A DNA stretch of 60,494 nt. It comes from an uncultured Kiritimatiellota bacterium. GTDB taxonomy: Bacteria; Verrucomicrobiota; Kiritimatiellia; RFP12; UBA1067. Positions within the stretch are counted from its first letter, which is position 1, and each line of letters opens with the position of its first letter. Both the position numbers and the translations under genes were made by a program. The stretch spans positions 1-60,494 of the forward strand of contig CAKULV010000014.1 in the NCBI GenBank assembly GCA_934667425.1, given 5' to 3'. The notes below the pieces were generated by a model, which saw only the letters and a list, made by a program, of their open reading frames with translations, did no database searches and had not been told where the DNA came from. Of this stretch, positions 24,431-33,118 are shown piece by piece.

Positions 24431-27274
24431 ATGAATAACATTGCGCGGGTTTGGCTTGCAGCCGCCTTTTGCATCGTGGCGCTTTCGCCATCGGCATGGG
24501 CGGCATCCGTCTACGAGCACGGCGTCTTCGAGTCGGTGTCCCTGAACGGCGAATGGGAGATGGCCTACAGGCCTTATGCCCACGAGGTAGTGGAGTGTCC
24601 GGCATTCAGGGGCGTAAAGGTGCGCAATGCTGTCCCCGGCTACTGGGAGGACATGGTGCCTGAGCTGAGGTCTTCCGGCATGGCGGACGAGTTCAGGATC
24701 AACCCGCTCTACGAGCGGCAGCGCCTGCCGATGAGCGGAAGCGTGGGCGACACCACGCTCCCCAACATATACGGGTGCTTCCTCTACAGGAAGTCGATCG
24801 ATCTGAAGAGGGCGGGCCCGGCGGTATTGGCGTTCGAGGGTGTGCGGAACCAGGTGCATGTGTGGGTAAACGGGATGTTCGTCGCGTACCGCGCCGGGTT
24901 CTCCACGCCATTCGAGCTTGAGGTGAAGGACGGGGTGCTCAAGGTCGGCCTGAACGAGATCGTGCTTGCGGTGTCCAACAATCCGAATCTGGGGTATTGC
25001 GACTATGTGAGCGGCCTTGCGACCCGCTCGACATTCGCGTCCACCGGCGGCGTCAACGGGAACCTTGAATTGCGATTCCCGAGAAACGGCCTCGGCGACG
25101 TCTACGTGACGACGTCGAAAGACCTCAAGGCGTTCACGGTGCACGTGTCGGGGAAAGTCCCGTTCAGGTACGAGATCTCGGATGGCGGAAAGGTCATGGC
25201 GCAAGGCGAGGGCAACGGCGATTTCACGCTCTCCTCATCGGGGTATTCCTTCTGGTCTCCGGAATCGCCGAAGCGGTACGAGCTTTCGCTTGTGACGGAT
25301 GGAGGCGTCTACCGGCAGAAGTTCGGGATACGCAGGCTTGCCGCAGTCGGCGAGAAGTTCCGGCTGAATGGGGAGCCGATATACCTGCGGGGAGTGACGG
25401 AGCATTGCTATTTCGCGAAGACGGTGCATCTTCCGAGGGATCTCGACTACTATCGAATGGTGACGAGGAAGCGCAAGGAATTGGGCTTCAACTTCGTCCG
25501 TTTCCACACGTTCGTCCCGCCGGCGGAATACCTTGAGGCCACGGATGAGCTCGGCATGGTAGTCCACATCGAGTCCCCGAACTTCGTGCCTGAGCCGGAG
25601 TTCGCGTCGATCATCGCGTTCGCGAGGCGACATCCATCGGTGGTGATATACTGCACGGGCAACGAGACGCGCATCGACCGGCTTGCGGAAGCGTACCTGC
25701 GCGACGTCGCCGAACTCGTCCACACGATGACGGACTCGCTGTTTTCGCCCATGAGCGCAATGCGAGGCGTGGAATACATGCTGATGCCGGGGAAAGACCG
25801 GATAGTCAAGGACCCGTTCCCGCACAACGCGGAGCGCATGTCCCGGCTGTCGCGGTATTGCGACATGTTTACGTCGTACCAGCTTGGGCTTACGAGCTAC
25901 GAGTCGCTTAACCTCGGGACTTCGGCAGACCTTGATGCCTGGGGAGATGTGTATTGCGGGAAGCCGCGCACCTCGCACGAGATATGCATAGACGGCAGCT
26001 ATGTTGACTTCGGGCTCGAAAAGCTGTACCCGCCGGATTCGCCGATATTGAGGGCCGGCGTGTTTTCGGAGCCGCGCAGGGTGCTGACCGAAAAAGGGCT
26101 CATCGGACGCGCAGACGCGTATTTCCGCAACTCCTGCGAATGGATGTGGCGCATCCGCAAGCACTGCTTCGAGAAGTTGCGCGCCGCAGACCGCGTGGCC
26201 GGATATGACTTCCTGGGGGACATCAACACCCATTGGCACACGTTCGGGTATTCCGTGGGGATGATGGACGAGTTCTATCGCCTCAAGCCCGGAGAGACGG
26301 TGGAGAATGTCCTCAGATACAATTCCCCCGCCGTTGTCCTTTCGGATCTCGGCAACGATTTCAACGTCGTCGCCGGCGACGCCAGAAGGGTGTCGTTCGC
26401 TATCTCGAACTATCGCGCCGAAATCCCTGCGGCGCGTCTCGACGTGTCGCTTGTGGACTGCGCCGATGGGAAGTGCAAGTGGAGCCGGTCGTCCGATGTG
26501 GGAGCGATAGCGAACGGGACGCTTTCGCGGCTTTGCGCGTTCGACGTGCGGTTCCCGGAACGCGGGGATGCCCGCAAGTATGCGTTGCGGGCGAGCGTCT
26601 CCGGCGGAGGGATGACTGTGGAGAACGAATGGGAGATCTATGCGTTTCCGAAGGTCGAGGGGCTTCCTGCGCATGGCGGCGTAAACGTAGTCGAAGACAT
26701 TTCCGTGGATGGGCTTGCGGCGGCGATGTCAAGGGGCGAACGCGTGCTGCTGCTCGGGAGCGGGCCGTTCAAGGCGCTCAAGACGACGTTCCGCATCGGC
26801 ATGGCCGGGCGTTGCTATGGCAACTACGCGACCGTCATCGACGCGATGCACCCGGCGATGCGGGGAATGCCGCACGAAGGGTTCTGCGGATGGCAGTTCC
26901 GACACATGATGGAGGGCGGCCGCGCAGTCCAGCTTGAGGCGGACGTGCCTTTCGATCCGGTAATAGACGTCGCGTCATCGGTGAAGATGCCGATTCGCCA
27001 GGCGTATCTCTTCGAGTATCGCGTCGGCGAAGGAAGGCTTCTCGTGTGTTCGTTCAGGCTGGACGAGGGCGACCCTGCCGCGAGATGGCTGAAGGCCGGT
27101 CTCGTCCGCTATGCCGCAGGGCCTCTGTTCAACCCGCGGCACGTCATCTCTGCCGAGCAGCTTCGCGCAGTCGTGAACGCTCCGCTCCTGCGAGGGTCGG
27201 AGAACTCCAACAGGGCCCGCAACCCGAACGACCCTTCGTCCGATGTCCGGGCCGGGGCCAAGGCACAGCCGTAG
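24431..27274 (+). CDS. Secreted glycoside hydrolase family 2-like protein
   Basis: The 947-residue product has a Sec signal peptide (WLAAAFCIVALSPSAWA, cleavage before ASVYE). It has the GH2 domain order: sugar-binding jelly roll (about 35-190, FESVSLNGEWEMAYRPY, HVWVNGMFVAYRAGF), immunoglobulin-like domain, and a TIM barrel (about 300-620) starting with the family pattern GEPIYLRGVTEH and containing IIAFARRHPSVVIYCTGNETR, where Glu412 is at the position of the general acid/base. The usual nucleophile motif is not obvious, so activity is uncertain. The C-terminal 300 residues are not recognised. AGGAG precedes ATG. GH2 members include beta-galactosidases, beta-mannosidases and beta-glucuronidases; the substrate cannot be told. 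Confidence 0.75.
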   Translation: MNNIARVWLAAAFCIVALSPSAWAASVYEHGVFESVSLNGEWEMAYRPYAHEVVECPAFRGVKVRNAVPGYWEDMVPELRSSGMADEFRINPLYERQRLPMSGSVGDTTLPNIYGCFLYRKSIDLKRAGPAVLAFEGVRNQVHVWVNGMFVAYRAGFSTPFELEVKDGVLKVGLNEIVLAVSNNPNLGYCDYVSGLATRSTFASTGGVNGNLELRFPRNGLGDVYVTTSKDLKAFTVHVSGKVPFRYEISDGGKVMAQGEGNGDFTLSSSGYSFWSPESPKRYELSLVTDGGVYRQKFGIRRLAAVGEKFRLNGEPIYLRGVTEHCYFAKTVHLPRDLDYYRMVTRKRKELGFNFVRFHTFVPPAEYLEATDELGMVVHIESPNFVPEPEFASIIAFARRHPSVVIYCTGNETRIDRLAEAYLRDVAELVHTMTDSLFSPMSAMRGVEYMLMPGKDRIVKDPFPHNAERMSRLSRYCDMFTSYQLGLTSYESLNLGTSADLDAWGDVYCGKPRTSHEICIDGSYVDFGLEKLYPPDSPILRAGVFSEPRRVLTEKGLIGRADAYFRNSCEWMWRIRKHCFEKLRAADRVAGYDFLGDINTHWHTFGYSVGMMDEFYRLKPGETVENVLRYNSPAVVLSDLGNDFNVVAGDARRVSFAISNYRAEIPAARLDVSLVDCADGKCKWSRSSDVGAIANGTLSRLCAFDVRFPERGDARKYALRASVSGGGMTVENEWEIYAFPKVEGLPAHGGVNVVEDISVDGLAAAMSRGERVLLLGSGPFKALKTTFRIGMAGRCYGNYATVIDAMHPAMRGMPHEGFCGWQFRHMMEGGRAVQLEADVPFDPVIDVASSVKMPIRQAYLFEYRVGEGRLLVCSFRLDEGDPAARWLKAGLVRYAAGPLFNPRHVISAEQLRAVVNAPLLRGSENSNRARNPNDPSSDVRAGAKAQP

Positions 27275-27307
27275 GCGGCGCGATCCGTAATTTCCTTAAT
27301 TTTTCCC

Positions 27308-27336
27308 TTGCAAATACAGGTCAAATAAGATATCTT
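27308..27336 (+). promoter_or_regulatory. Promoter of the HU gene
   Basis: TTGCAA (27308-27313) and TATCTT (27331-27336), 17-base spacer. Confidence 0.55.
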
Positions 27337-27387
27337 ACGGGGCGTTTACGGGATTCACCCACGAACACCTCATAAGGAAACAAAGAA

Positions 27388-27687
27388 ATGGCAAAGGCAA
27401 AGAAAGTTCCGGCTACAAAGAGTGAAATCATGGTTGCCCTCGCTGAGGCGGCGGGCATCACCAAGAAGCAGGCTGTCGCCGTGTACGAGAAGTTCCTCGC
27501 TATCGCGTACGAAGGCGCCAAGCTCCCGAAGGGGTTGATGCTTCCAGGTCTCGGCAAGATCATGAAGGCGAAGTCCAAGGCGCGTCAGGGCCGCAATCCC
27601 GCGACCGGCGAGACGATCAAGATCCCCGCCCGCACGAAGGCGAAGTTCCGCCTCTGCAAGGCCGCCAAGGATGCGATCCTCGGCTAA
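27388..27687 (+). CDS. HU/IHF-family DNA-binding protein
   Basis: A 99-residue nucleoid protein with the HU fold: ATKSEIMVALAEAAGITKKQAVAVYEKF (helical dimer core), LPGLGKIMKAKSKARQGRNPATGETIKIPARTKAKFRLCKAAKDAI, which contains the DNA-bending arm with the conserved RxGRNPxTGExIxIPA pattern. A short Lys-rich N-terminus (MAKAKKVPATK) precedes the core. It has its own promoter, an AAGGA ribosome-binding site and a terminator, so it is expressed alone. HU and IHF subunits cannot be distinguished here. Confidence 0.93.
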   Translation: MAKAKKVPATKSEIMVALAEAAGITKKQAVAVYEKFLAIAYEGAKLPKGLMLPGLGKIMKAKSKARQGRNPATGETIKIPARTKAKFRLCKAAKDAILG

Positions 27688-27711
27688 CGGTGACATCTGT
27701 GTTACAAGAAT

Positions 27712-27738
27712 GGGCGCGGTTTCTCCGCGCTCTTCTTT
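27712..27738 (+). terminator. Intrinsic terminator after the HU gene
   Basis: GCGCGG (27714-27719) pairs with CCGCGC (27725-27730) around TTTCT, followed by TCTTCTTTT. Confidence 0.65.
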
Positions 27739-27816
27739 TATCTGATGCCGAGTAGGTCGGAGCGCGGTGTTCCGCAAGGTAAATCGTAGAGCATATCAAT
27801 ACAACAGGAGAGGGAA

Positions 27817-28812
27817 ATGAATCAGGCTGAAAAGGAACGTCTTGCGAAGGTCGGCAAGAAGCTTAACGTGAAGGCGTACATAAAGAGCGAGATTGAGGCT
27901 ATCCGGGCGCAGGTAGGTGACAAGAAGGTTCTGCTTGCGATGTCAGGCGGCGTCGATTCGTCGGTTTGCGCCGTGCTTCTCCACAAGGCCATAGGCAAGA
28001 ACCTCACCTGCGTGTTCGTGGATCATGGATGCATGCGCCTGAACGAGGCGAAAGAGGTGAAGAAGGTCTTCAAGGGGAAGTTCGGCATCAACCTGATCCA
28101 GATCGACGCCGAGGCGCGATTCCTCGCCAAGGCTGCGGGCATCACTGATCCGGAGCAGAAGCGCAAGTGCATCGGCGGCGAGTTCGTCCGCGTGTTCGAG
28201 GAGGAGGCGAAGAAGCTTGGCCGCATAGAGTTCCTTGGGCAGGGGACGATATACCCGGACATCATCGAGTCCGGCGTGGGCGGACACAAGGCCGTGAAGG
28301 CCCACCACAATGTCGGTGGGCTTCCCGAAGACATCGGCTTCGATGGGCTGGTCGAGCCCGTGAAGTACCTGTACAAGGACGAGGTGCGCGCGGTCGGCAA
28401 GGCTCTCGGCATCCCGGAGGCGATGGTCATGCGCCAGCCGTTCCCCGGTCCCGGCCTGGCCGTGCGCTGCCTCGGCGAGCTCACCAAGGAGAAGCTGGAC
28501 ATCCTGCGCAAGGCCGATTTCATATTCCGCGACGAGATGGCCAAGGCCAAGCTCGACAGGAAGGCACAGCAGTTCTTCGCGGTGATGACGAACGTAAAGT
28601 CCGTGGGCGTGAGGAACGGTGCGCGGACGTTCGGCTACGTGATCGCCATCCGCGCCATCTCGACATCGCAGTTCGTGAAGGCCGGCATAGTGGAGCTTCC
28701 GTTCAAGTTCGTCACCATGGTAGCCGAGAAGATCGCCACGAAGGTGAAGGGTGTGAACCGCGTGGTGTGGGACATCACGCCGAAGCCGCCCGCCACCATC
28801 GAGTGGGAATGA
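27817..28812 (+). CDS. guaA: GMP synthase, ATP-pyrophosphatase subunit only (no glutamine amidotransferase domain)
   Basis: The enzyme converts XMP to GMP with ATP and ammonia. The 331-residue product has the PP-loop LLAMSGGVDSSVCAVLLHKAIG near residue 50, FLGQGTIYPDIIES, MRQPFPGPGLAVRCLGE and the C-terminal dimerisation segment ending PPATIEWE, all diagnostic of the GuaA synthetase half. The class I glutamine amidotransferase domain that makes most bacterial GuaA proteins about 510-525 residues long is absent, and the upstream 129 bases hold no gene. The protein therefore either uses free ammonia or takes it from an amidotransferase encoded elsewhere, as in archaeal two-subunit enzymes. AGGAGAGGG precedes the ATG; a strong terminator follows. 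Confidence 0.93.
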   Translation: MNQAEKERLAKVGKKLNVKAYIKSEIEAIRAQVGDKKVLLAMSGGVDSSVCAVLLHKAIGKNLTCVFVDHGCMRLNEAKEVKKVFKGKFGINLIQIDAEARFLAKAAGITDPEQKRKCIGGEFVRVFEEEAKKLGRIEFLGQGTIYPDIIESGVGGHKAVKAHHNVGGLPEDIGFDGLVEPVKYLYKDEVRAVGKALGIPEAMVMRQPFPGPGLAVRCLGELTKEKLDILRKADFIFRDEMAKAKLDRKAQQFFAVMTNVKSVGVRNGARTFGYVIAIRAISTSQFVKAGIVELPFKFVTMVAEKIATKVKGVNRVVWDITPKPPATIEWE

Positions 28813-28832
28813 ACCTCTCGGATGCGGGAACC

Positions 28833-28864
28833 AAAGGAAGGCCCACGGCGGGCCTTCCTTTTTT
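28833..28864 (+). terminator. Strong intrinsic terminator after guaA
   Basis: A perfect 12-bp stem: 28833-28844 pairs with 28850-28861 around the loop ACGGC, ending in a T-tract to 28864. Confidence 0.9.
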
Positions 28865-28872
28865 GCTATAAT
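28864..28872 (+). promoter_or_regulatory. Extended -10 promoter of gpsA, placed for a leaderless start
   Basis: TGcTATAAT at 28864-28872 abuts the guaA terminator, and seven bases later is the gpsA ATG (28880). The predicted +1 is the A of the start codon. Confidence 0.75.
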
Positions 28873-28879
28873 ACCGCGC

Positions 28880-29866
28880 ATGAAGATTGCAGTTATCGGT
28901 GATGGTGGATGGGGTACCGCCAACGCGCTCCTGCTGGCGGGATACGGGCATGACGTTGCGCTTTGGGGCGCATTCCCGGAGTATATCGACGAGATGAGGC
29001 GCACGCGCAGGAACGACAGGTTTCTGAAAGGCGTTGAAATCCCGGCGTCCATTAGGCTTGCCTCCGATCGCAGGGAGGCGGTGGAAGGCGCCGAGGTCGT
29101 CGTCCTTGCGCCACCGTCAAAGTATTTCACTTCCGTCGTAAGCGGGTTCAAGGGACTCATATCGCCTGAAACGCTTGTCGTGTCGATCACGAAGGGGCTT
29201 TGCGAGAAGACGAACAGGCGCATGACGGAACTCGGCGAAGAGATATTGGGGACGGGCCCGATCGTCGCGCTGGCAGGCCCGACGCATGCGGAGGAGGTTG
29301 CCAGGGGCATTCCGACTGCAATAGTCGCGGCCTGTGCGGATGAGGCCAGGGCGAAGCGTGTGCAGGAGATATGGTCCGGCCCCCTGTTCCGTGTATACAC
29401 GTCTACGGATCCGGTCGGCGTCGAGATAGGCGGAGCCGTCAAGAACGTGCTGGCGATCGCCGTTGGCTGTTCGGACGGAATGGGCTACGGGGACAACACG
29501 CGCGCGGCGCTGATCACCCGCGGACTCGTGGAAATGAAGCGTTTTGTGCTTGCGTACGGCGGCGCCCCCGAGACGCTGTCCGGCCTGGCCGGCATAGGCG
29601 ACCTCATCGTGACGTGCACATCGGTCCACTCGCGCAACCACTCAGTAGGGGAACGCCTCGGCAAGGGAGAGAAGATCGAGTCGATCCTTGGTTCCATGCA
29701 GATGGTCGCGGAGGGCGTGTGGAACTCCAAGGTTGTGCATGAGATCGCGCGGCGGCTCGGGGTCGATATGCCGATATGCGAGCTTGTATACGCGCTTTGC
29801 TACAAGGGCTTCGATGCGAAGCAGGCCAGTGCGGCGATGATGAGCCGTTCGCTCAAGGCCGAGTGA
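28880..29866 (+). CDS. gpsA: Glycerol-3-phosphate dehydrogenase [NAD(P)+]
   Basis: GpsA reduces dihydroxyacetone phosphate to sn-glycerol 3-phosphate for phospholipid synthesis. The 328-residue product starts with the nucleotide-binding motif VIGDGGWGTANALLLAGYGHDV (usually GxGxxGxA with a small residue in place of the Asp), and has VSITKGLCEKTNRRMTELG, LAGPTHAEEVARGIPTAI, IGGAVKNVLAIAVG (catalytic Lys) and GLAGIGDLIVTCTSVHSRNHSVGERLG. The start at the first codon after the promoter box leaves no room for a ribosome-binding site. A SIMPL-domain gene follows 26 bases downstream, probably co-transcribed. Confidence 0.95.
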   Translation: MKIAVIGDGGWGTANALLLAGYGHDVALWGAFPEYIDEMRRTRRNDRFLKGVEIPASIRLASDRREAVEGAEVVVLAPPSKYFTSVVSGFKGLISPETLVVSITKGLCEKTNRRMTELGEEILGTGPIVALAGPTHAEEVARGIPTAIVAACADEARAKRVQEIWSGPLFRVYTSTDPVGVEIGGAVKNVLAIAVGCSDGMGYGDNTRAALITRGLVEMKRFVLAYGGAPETLSGLAGIGDLIVTCTSVHSRNHSVGERLGKGEKIESILGSMQMVAEGVWNSKVVHEIARRLGVDMPICELVYALCYKGFDAKQASAAMMSRSLKAE

Positions 29867-29892
29867 TACGCATGCGCGAGGGAGAACATGAC

Positions 29893-30618
29893 ATGAGAAG
29901 AATTGCCGTTGCCGGTTGGTTTGCGCTTCTGGCGGGTTGTTGCCTTGCGGGGACGATCCGCGTGGAGGGATCGGGTAGCGTTCGGGTGCCGCCGGACATG
30001 ATGAGGTTTTCGTTTACGGTTGAGGCGGTTGACAAGGACATGGCGAAGGCGAAGGGAATCCTTGCCGCAAATAACGCGAAGGTCATGTCTGTCCTGAAGG
30101 CGCAGTCCGTTTCGACCAACGAGATTACGGTATCGCAGATCGAGATGCGTCCCGAGTACCACTACGAGGATGTGGACGGGAACGGAACCATGGTGCGTGG
30201 TAAAGGGATGCGCGTCTTCGACGGATATTGCCATTCGATGACGTACACGCTCGACATGGGTATCGACCGCGGGCGGCTGGAAGGCCTGTACGGCGGCATT
30301 GCCGCCTGTGGCGTCGCAAGGGACATGGACGTAGGGTTCTACGTGAAGGATTCGATGTCGGCGAAGCGCATGGCCCGTCAGCTGGCCGTAAGAAATGCGC
30401 GTTCCGTCGCGGAGGACATTTGCGCTGCGGCGGGTACGTCCCTGGGCGAGGTCGATGCGATACACTACAGTGACGGCAGGAACTATCCCGGTTTGCTTTA
30501 CGCCAAATCGGAAATGGCGAGGGCCGGTGCCGCCGATGACGCCCCGCTCTTCCCGACGATCCGCGTCAACGACATGGAGATATCCGACAACGTGACGATC
30601 GAGTGGAAGCTCAAGTGA
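29893..30618 (+). CDS. SIMPL (DUF541) domain protein, exported
   Basis: The 241-residue product starts MRRIAVAGWFALLAGCCLAGTIRVEGSGSV; the N-terminus is a signal peptide, and LLAGC could act as a lipobox. The rest is a SIMPL domain: VRVPPDMMRFSFTVEAVDKDMAKAKGILAANNAKVMSVLK, the SMTYTLDMGIDRGRLEGLYGGI centre and ARQLAVRNARSVAEDICAAAGTSLGEVDAIHY. Members are periplasmic or outer-membrane proteins (for example oxidative-stress protein YggE-like) of ill-defined function. ATG 29893 is chosen because of the upstream GAGGGAG site and the signal peptide. It follows gpsA by 26 bases. Confidence 0.8.
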   Translation: MRRIAVAGWFALLAGCCLAGTIRVEGSGSVRVPPDMMRFSFTVEAVDKDMAKAKGILAANNAKVMSVLKAQSVSTNEITVSQIEMRPEYHYEDVDGNGTMVRGKGMRVFDGYCHSMTYTLDMGIDRGRLEGLYGGIAACGVARDMDVGFYVKDSMSAKRMARQLAVRNARSVAEDICAAAGTSLGEVDAIHYSDGRNYPGLLYAKSEMARAGAADDAPLFPTIRVNDMEISDNVTIEWKLK

Positions 30619-30636
30619 TGGTCTGGAAATCTGCAC

Positions 30637-30665
30637 TTGCGAAAATAGACGGGATTTTGTAAAAT
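30637..30665 (+). promoter_or_regulatory. Promoter of fusA
   Basis: TTGCGA (30637-30642) and TAAAAT (30660-30665), 17-base spacer; about 35 bases of leader with AGGAGA before the ATG. Confidence 0.65.
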
Positions 30666-30706
30666 ACGCACTTCAATTTTTTGGAACACATTAGGAGAAA
30701 CTAAAG

Positions 30707-32806
30707 ATGGCAGCAAAGAGATTCCCTCTCGACCATGTGCGCAATTTCGGCATCATGGCGCACATTGACGGCGGCAAGACCACAACATCCGAGCGAATCC
30801 TCTACTATTCGGGCAAGAACTACAAGATCGGCGAAGTGCACGATGGCGCTGCGACGATGGACTTCATGGTCCAGGAGCAGGAGCGCGGCATCACGATCCA
30901 GTCCGCCGCCACCTGCGTCTCCTGGGGCGACTACAGGCTTTCCCTCATCGATACTCCCGGACACGTGGACTTCACGGCCGAGGTGGAGCGTTCCCTCCGC
31001 GTCCTTGACGGCGCGGTTGCGCTTTACTGCGCAGTCGGCGGCGTCCAGCCGCAGTCCGAGCAGGTGTGGCGCCAGTCCGAGAAGTACAAGGTGCCGAAGA
31101 TCGCGTTCGTCAACAAGATGGACCGCGTTGGCGCCAACTTCTACAACGTGATGGATCAGATGAAGACCCAGCTCGGCGCGAACCCTGTGCCGATGGTGAT
31201 TCCGATCGGCGCGGCGGAGACGTTCGATGGCGTGATCGACCTCATCAAGATGAAGGCCCTCTACTTCGACATGAAGAACCTCGGCAAGACGGTCATCGAG
31301 AAGGACATCCCCGCCGAGTACGTGGAGAAGGCGCAGGAATACCGCCAGAGGATGATCGAGTCGGCGGCGGAGCAGGATGACGCCCTGATGGAGAAGTTCT
31401 TCGCGGGCGAGGAGCTTACCGTGGACGAGATCAAGAAGGCGATCCGCAAGGGCTGCATCGCCCGCACGATCACTCCTGCGTTCTGCGGCAGCGCGTTCAA
31501 GGACAAGGGCGTGCAGCCGCTCCTCGATGCGGTGTGCGACTACCTGCCGTCTCCGCTCGATGCGGGCCCTGCCGTCTCCGCCGACGATCCCACCCAGAAG
31601 CGCGAAGTCTCCGACGACGAGCCGTTCTGCGGCCTGGCGTTCAAGATCATGTCCGACAAGGCGATGGGCAAGATCACGTTTGTGCGCGTCTATTCGGGCA
31701 AGCTCAGGCTTGGCGGCGAGCTCCTCGACTCTACGATCAACCAGGAGCAGCGCATATCGCGTCTCTTCCGCATGCACGCGAACAAGCAGGAGGCTCTTGA
31801 CGAGGCCCAGACAGGCGACATCGTGGCGTGCGTGGGCCTTACGCAGACGCGCACCGGCGATACTCTGTGCGACCCTGAACATCCGATTACGCTGGAGTCC
31901 ATCGACTTCCCGGCGCCTGTGATCTCGGTCGCGGTCAAGCCGCAGTCCCGTCAGGACAACGAAAAGCTTGGCGTTGCGCTTCACGCCCTCGCGATGGAGG
32001 ATCCCACGTTCGTGGTCACGTTCGACCAGGAGACGAGCGAGACGATCATCGCCGGCATGGGCGAGCTCTACCTTGAGGTCATCGTTGACCGCCTGAAGCG
32101 CGAATTCAACGTCGCGTGCGATGTCGGTGCGCCGCAGGTGGCATACCGCGAGACGATCACGATGCCCGTCGAGAGCGAGTACAAGCACGTCAAGCAGTCA
32201 GGCGGCCGCGGCCAGTACGCGCACGTCTGCCTCAAGCTTGAGCCGCAGGAGCCGGGCAAGGGCTTCGAGTTCGTCAACGAGGTCAAGGGCGGCGTGATCC
32301 CCACGGAGTACATTCCGGCGGTCGAGAAGGGCGTCAAGAAGGCGCTCGAGGCCGGTCCGCTCGGCGGATTCCCGGTTGTGGACGTGAAGGCCACGGTGTA
32401 CTTCGGCTCGTACCACGAGGTCGACTCGAATGAATTTGCGTTCATCGAGTGCGCCCGCCAGTGCTTCAAGCAGGGCTTCCTCAAGGCCAAGCCGCAGCTT
32501 CTCGAACCCATGATGGATGTCGAGGTTGCAGTGCCCGACCAGTACATGGGTGCGGCGAACGGCTCCATCAACCAGCGTCGCGGACGCGTCGAAGGCATGG
32601 AGGACCGCGCGGGCCTCAAGCTCATCAAGGCCACGGTCCCGCTCGGCGAGATGTTCGGCTATTCCAACGCGATCCGTACGGTCACGCAGGGACGCGGCAC
32701 GTTCACGATGATCTTCAAGCAGTACGAGGCAGTACCCAAGTCCATCGCCGAAGAGGTCATCGCAAAGCGCATCAAGGAGGGCAAGGTCCGCGCGACAGCG
32801 GAATAA
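30707..32806 (+). CDS. fusA: Elongation factor G
   Basis: EF-G catalyses ribosomal translocation with GTP. The 699-residue product has G1 AHIDGGKTTTSERIL (AHIDAGKTT in most bacteria), MDFMVQEQERGITIQSAAT (switch I), DTPGHVDFTAEVERSLRVLDGAV and NKMDRVGANF, followed by the beta-barrel domain and domains III-V (GMGELYLEVIVDRLKREFNV, FEFVNEVKGGVIPTEYIPAV). It is a full-length canonical EF-G. It is not beside rpsL/rpsG or tufA as in the str operon; it has its own promoter, AGGAGA site and terminator. Confidence 0.96.
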   Translation: MAAKRFPLDHVRNFGIMAHIDGGKTTTSERILYYSGKNYKIGEVHDGAATMDFMVQEQERGITIQSAATCVSWGDYRLSLIDTPGHVDFTAEVERSLRVLDGAVALYCAVGGVQPQSEQVWRQSEKYKVPKIAFVNKMDRVGANFYNVMDQMKTQLGANPVPMVIPIGAAETFDGVIDLIKMKALYFDMKNLGKTVIEKDIPAEYVEKAQEYRQRMIESAAEQDDALMEKFFAGEELTVDEIKKAIRKGCIARTITPAFCGSAFKDKGVQPLLDAVCDYLPSPLDAGPAVSADDPTQKREVSDDEPFCGLAFKIMSDKAMGKITFVRVYSGKLRLGGELLDSTINQEQRISRLFRMHANKQEALDEAQTGDIVACVGLTQTRTGDTLCDPEHPITLESIDFPAPVISVAVKPQSRQDNEKLGVALHALAMEDPTFVVTFDQETSETIIAGMGELYLEVIVDRLKREFNVACDVGAPQVAYRETITMPVESEYKHVKQSGGRGQYAHVCLKLEPQEPGKGFEFVNEVKGGVIPTEYIPAVEKGVKKALEAGPLGGFPVVDVKATVYFGSYHEVDSNEFAFIECARQCFKQGFLKAKPQLLEPMMDVEVAVPDQYMGAANGSINQRRGRVEGMEDRAGLKLIKATVPLGEMFGYSNAIRTVTQGRGTFTMIFKQYEAVPKSIAEEVIAKRIKEGKVRATAE

Positions 32807-32833
32807 GCCAGCAATTGCGCATGATGCAGAGAC

Positions 32834-32865
32834 AAGGCCACCTGTTCGCAGGTGGCTTTGCTTTT
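32834..32865 (+). terminator. Intrinsic terminator after fusA
   Basis: GCCACCTG (32837-32844) and CAGGTGGC (32849-32856) form a perfect stem with a TTCG tetraloop, followed by TTTGCTTTT. Confidence 0.88.
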
Positions 32866-32870
32866 GTCGA

Positions 32871-32957
32871 TTATCGGAGGCGGAAGGCGCGTGGGCTGAG
32901 GCGCGTCTCGCGTTTGAACTGGCGCGAGAAGGCGTAGACCGACTCGAAGCCGGCCGC
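32871..32957 (-). pseudogene. Remnant of an AraC-family regulator C-terminus
   Basis: On the minus strand this frame ends AAGFESVYAFSRQFKRET followed by RLSPRAFRLR, which matches the second helix-turn-helix of AraC/XylS regulators (GFESVYAFSRxFKRxTGLSPxAFR). The sequence upstream in the same frame does not read as AraC, and no full domain can be assembled. It is therefore a decayed fragment lying between the fusA terminator and vapC. Confidence 0.5.
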
Positions 32958-33118
32958 GAGGCGTGTACTGGACGTGCGAAGGCGGATGGGCGCCGAGCGG
33001 AAAGGCGTCACGCACACGGTAGTTGTTGTAGCCGAGCGAAAGGGGCGCGAATGGCCCGCGTCAGCCGTCGGCGAATAGTAGCGTGAGAAGAACCTTTCGT
33101 GTGTCATGTGGTGGGCTG

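Noticed and set aside
27688..27816. Possible purine riboswitch before guaA
   Set aside because: No conserved purine riboswitch core or three-way junction could be seen; only the HU terminator is there.
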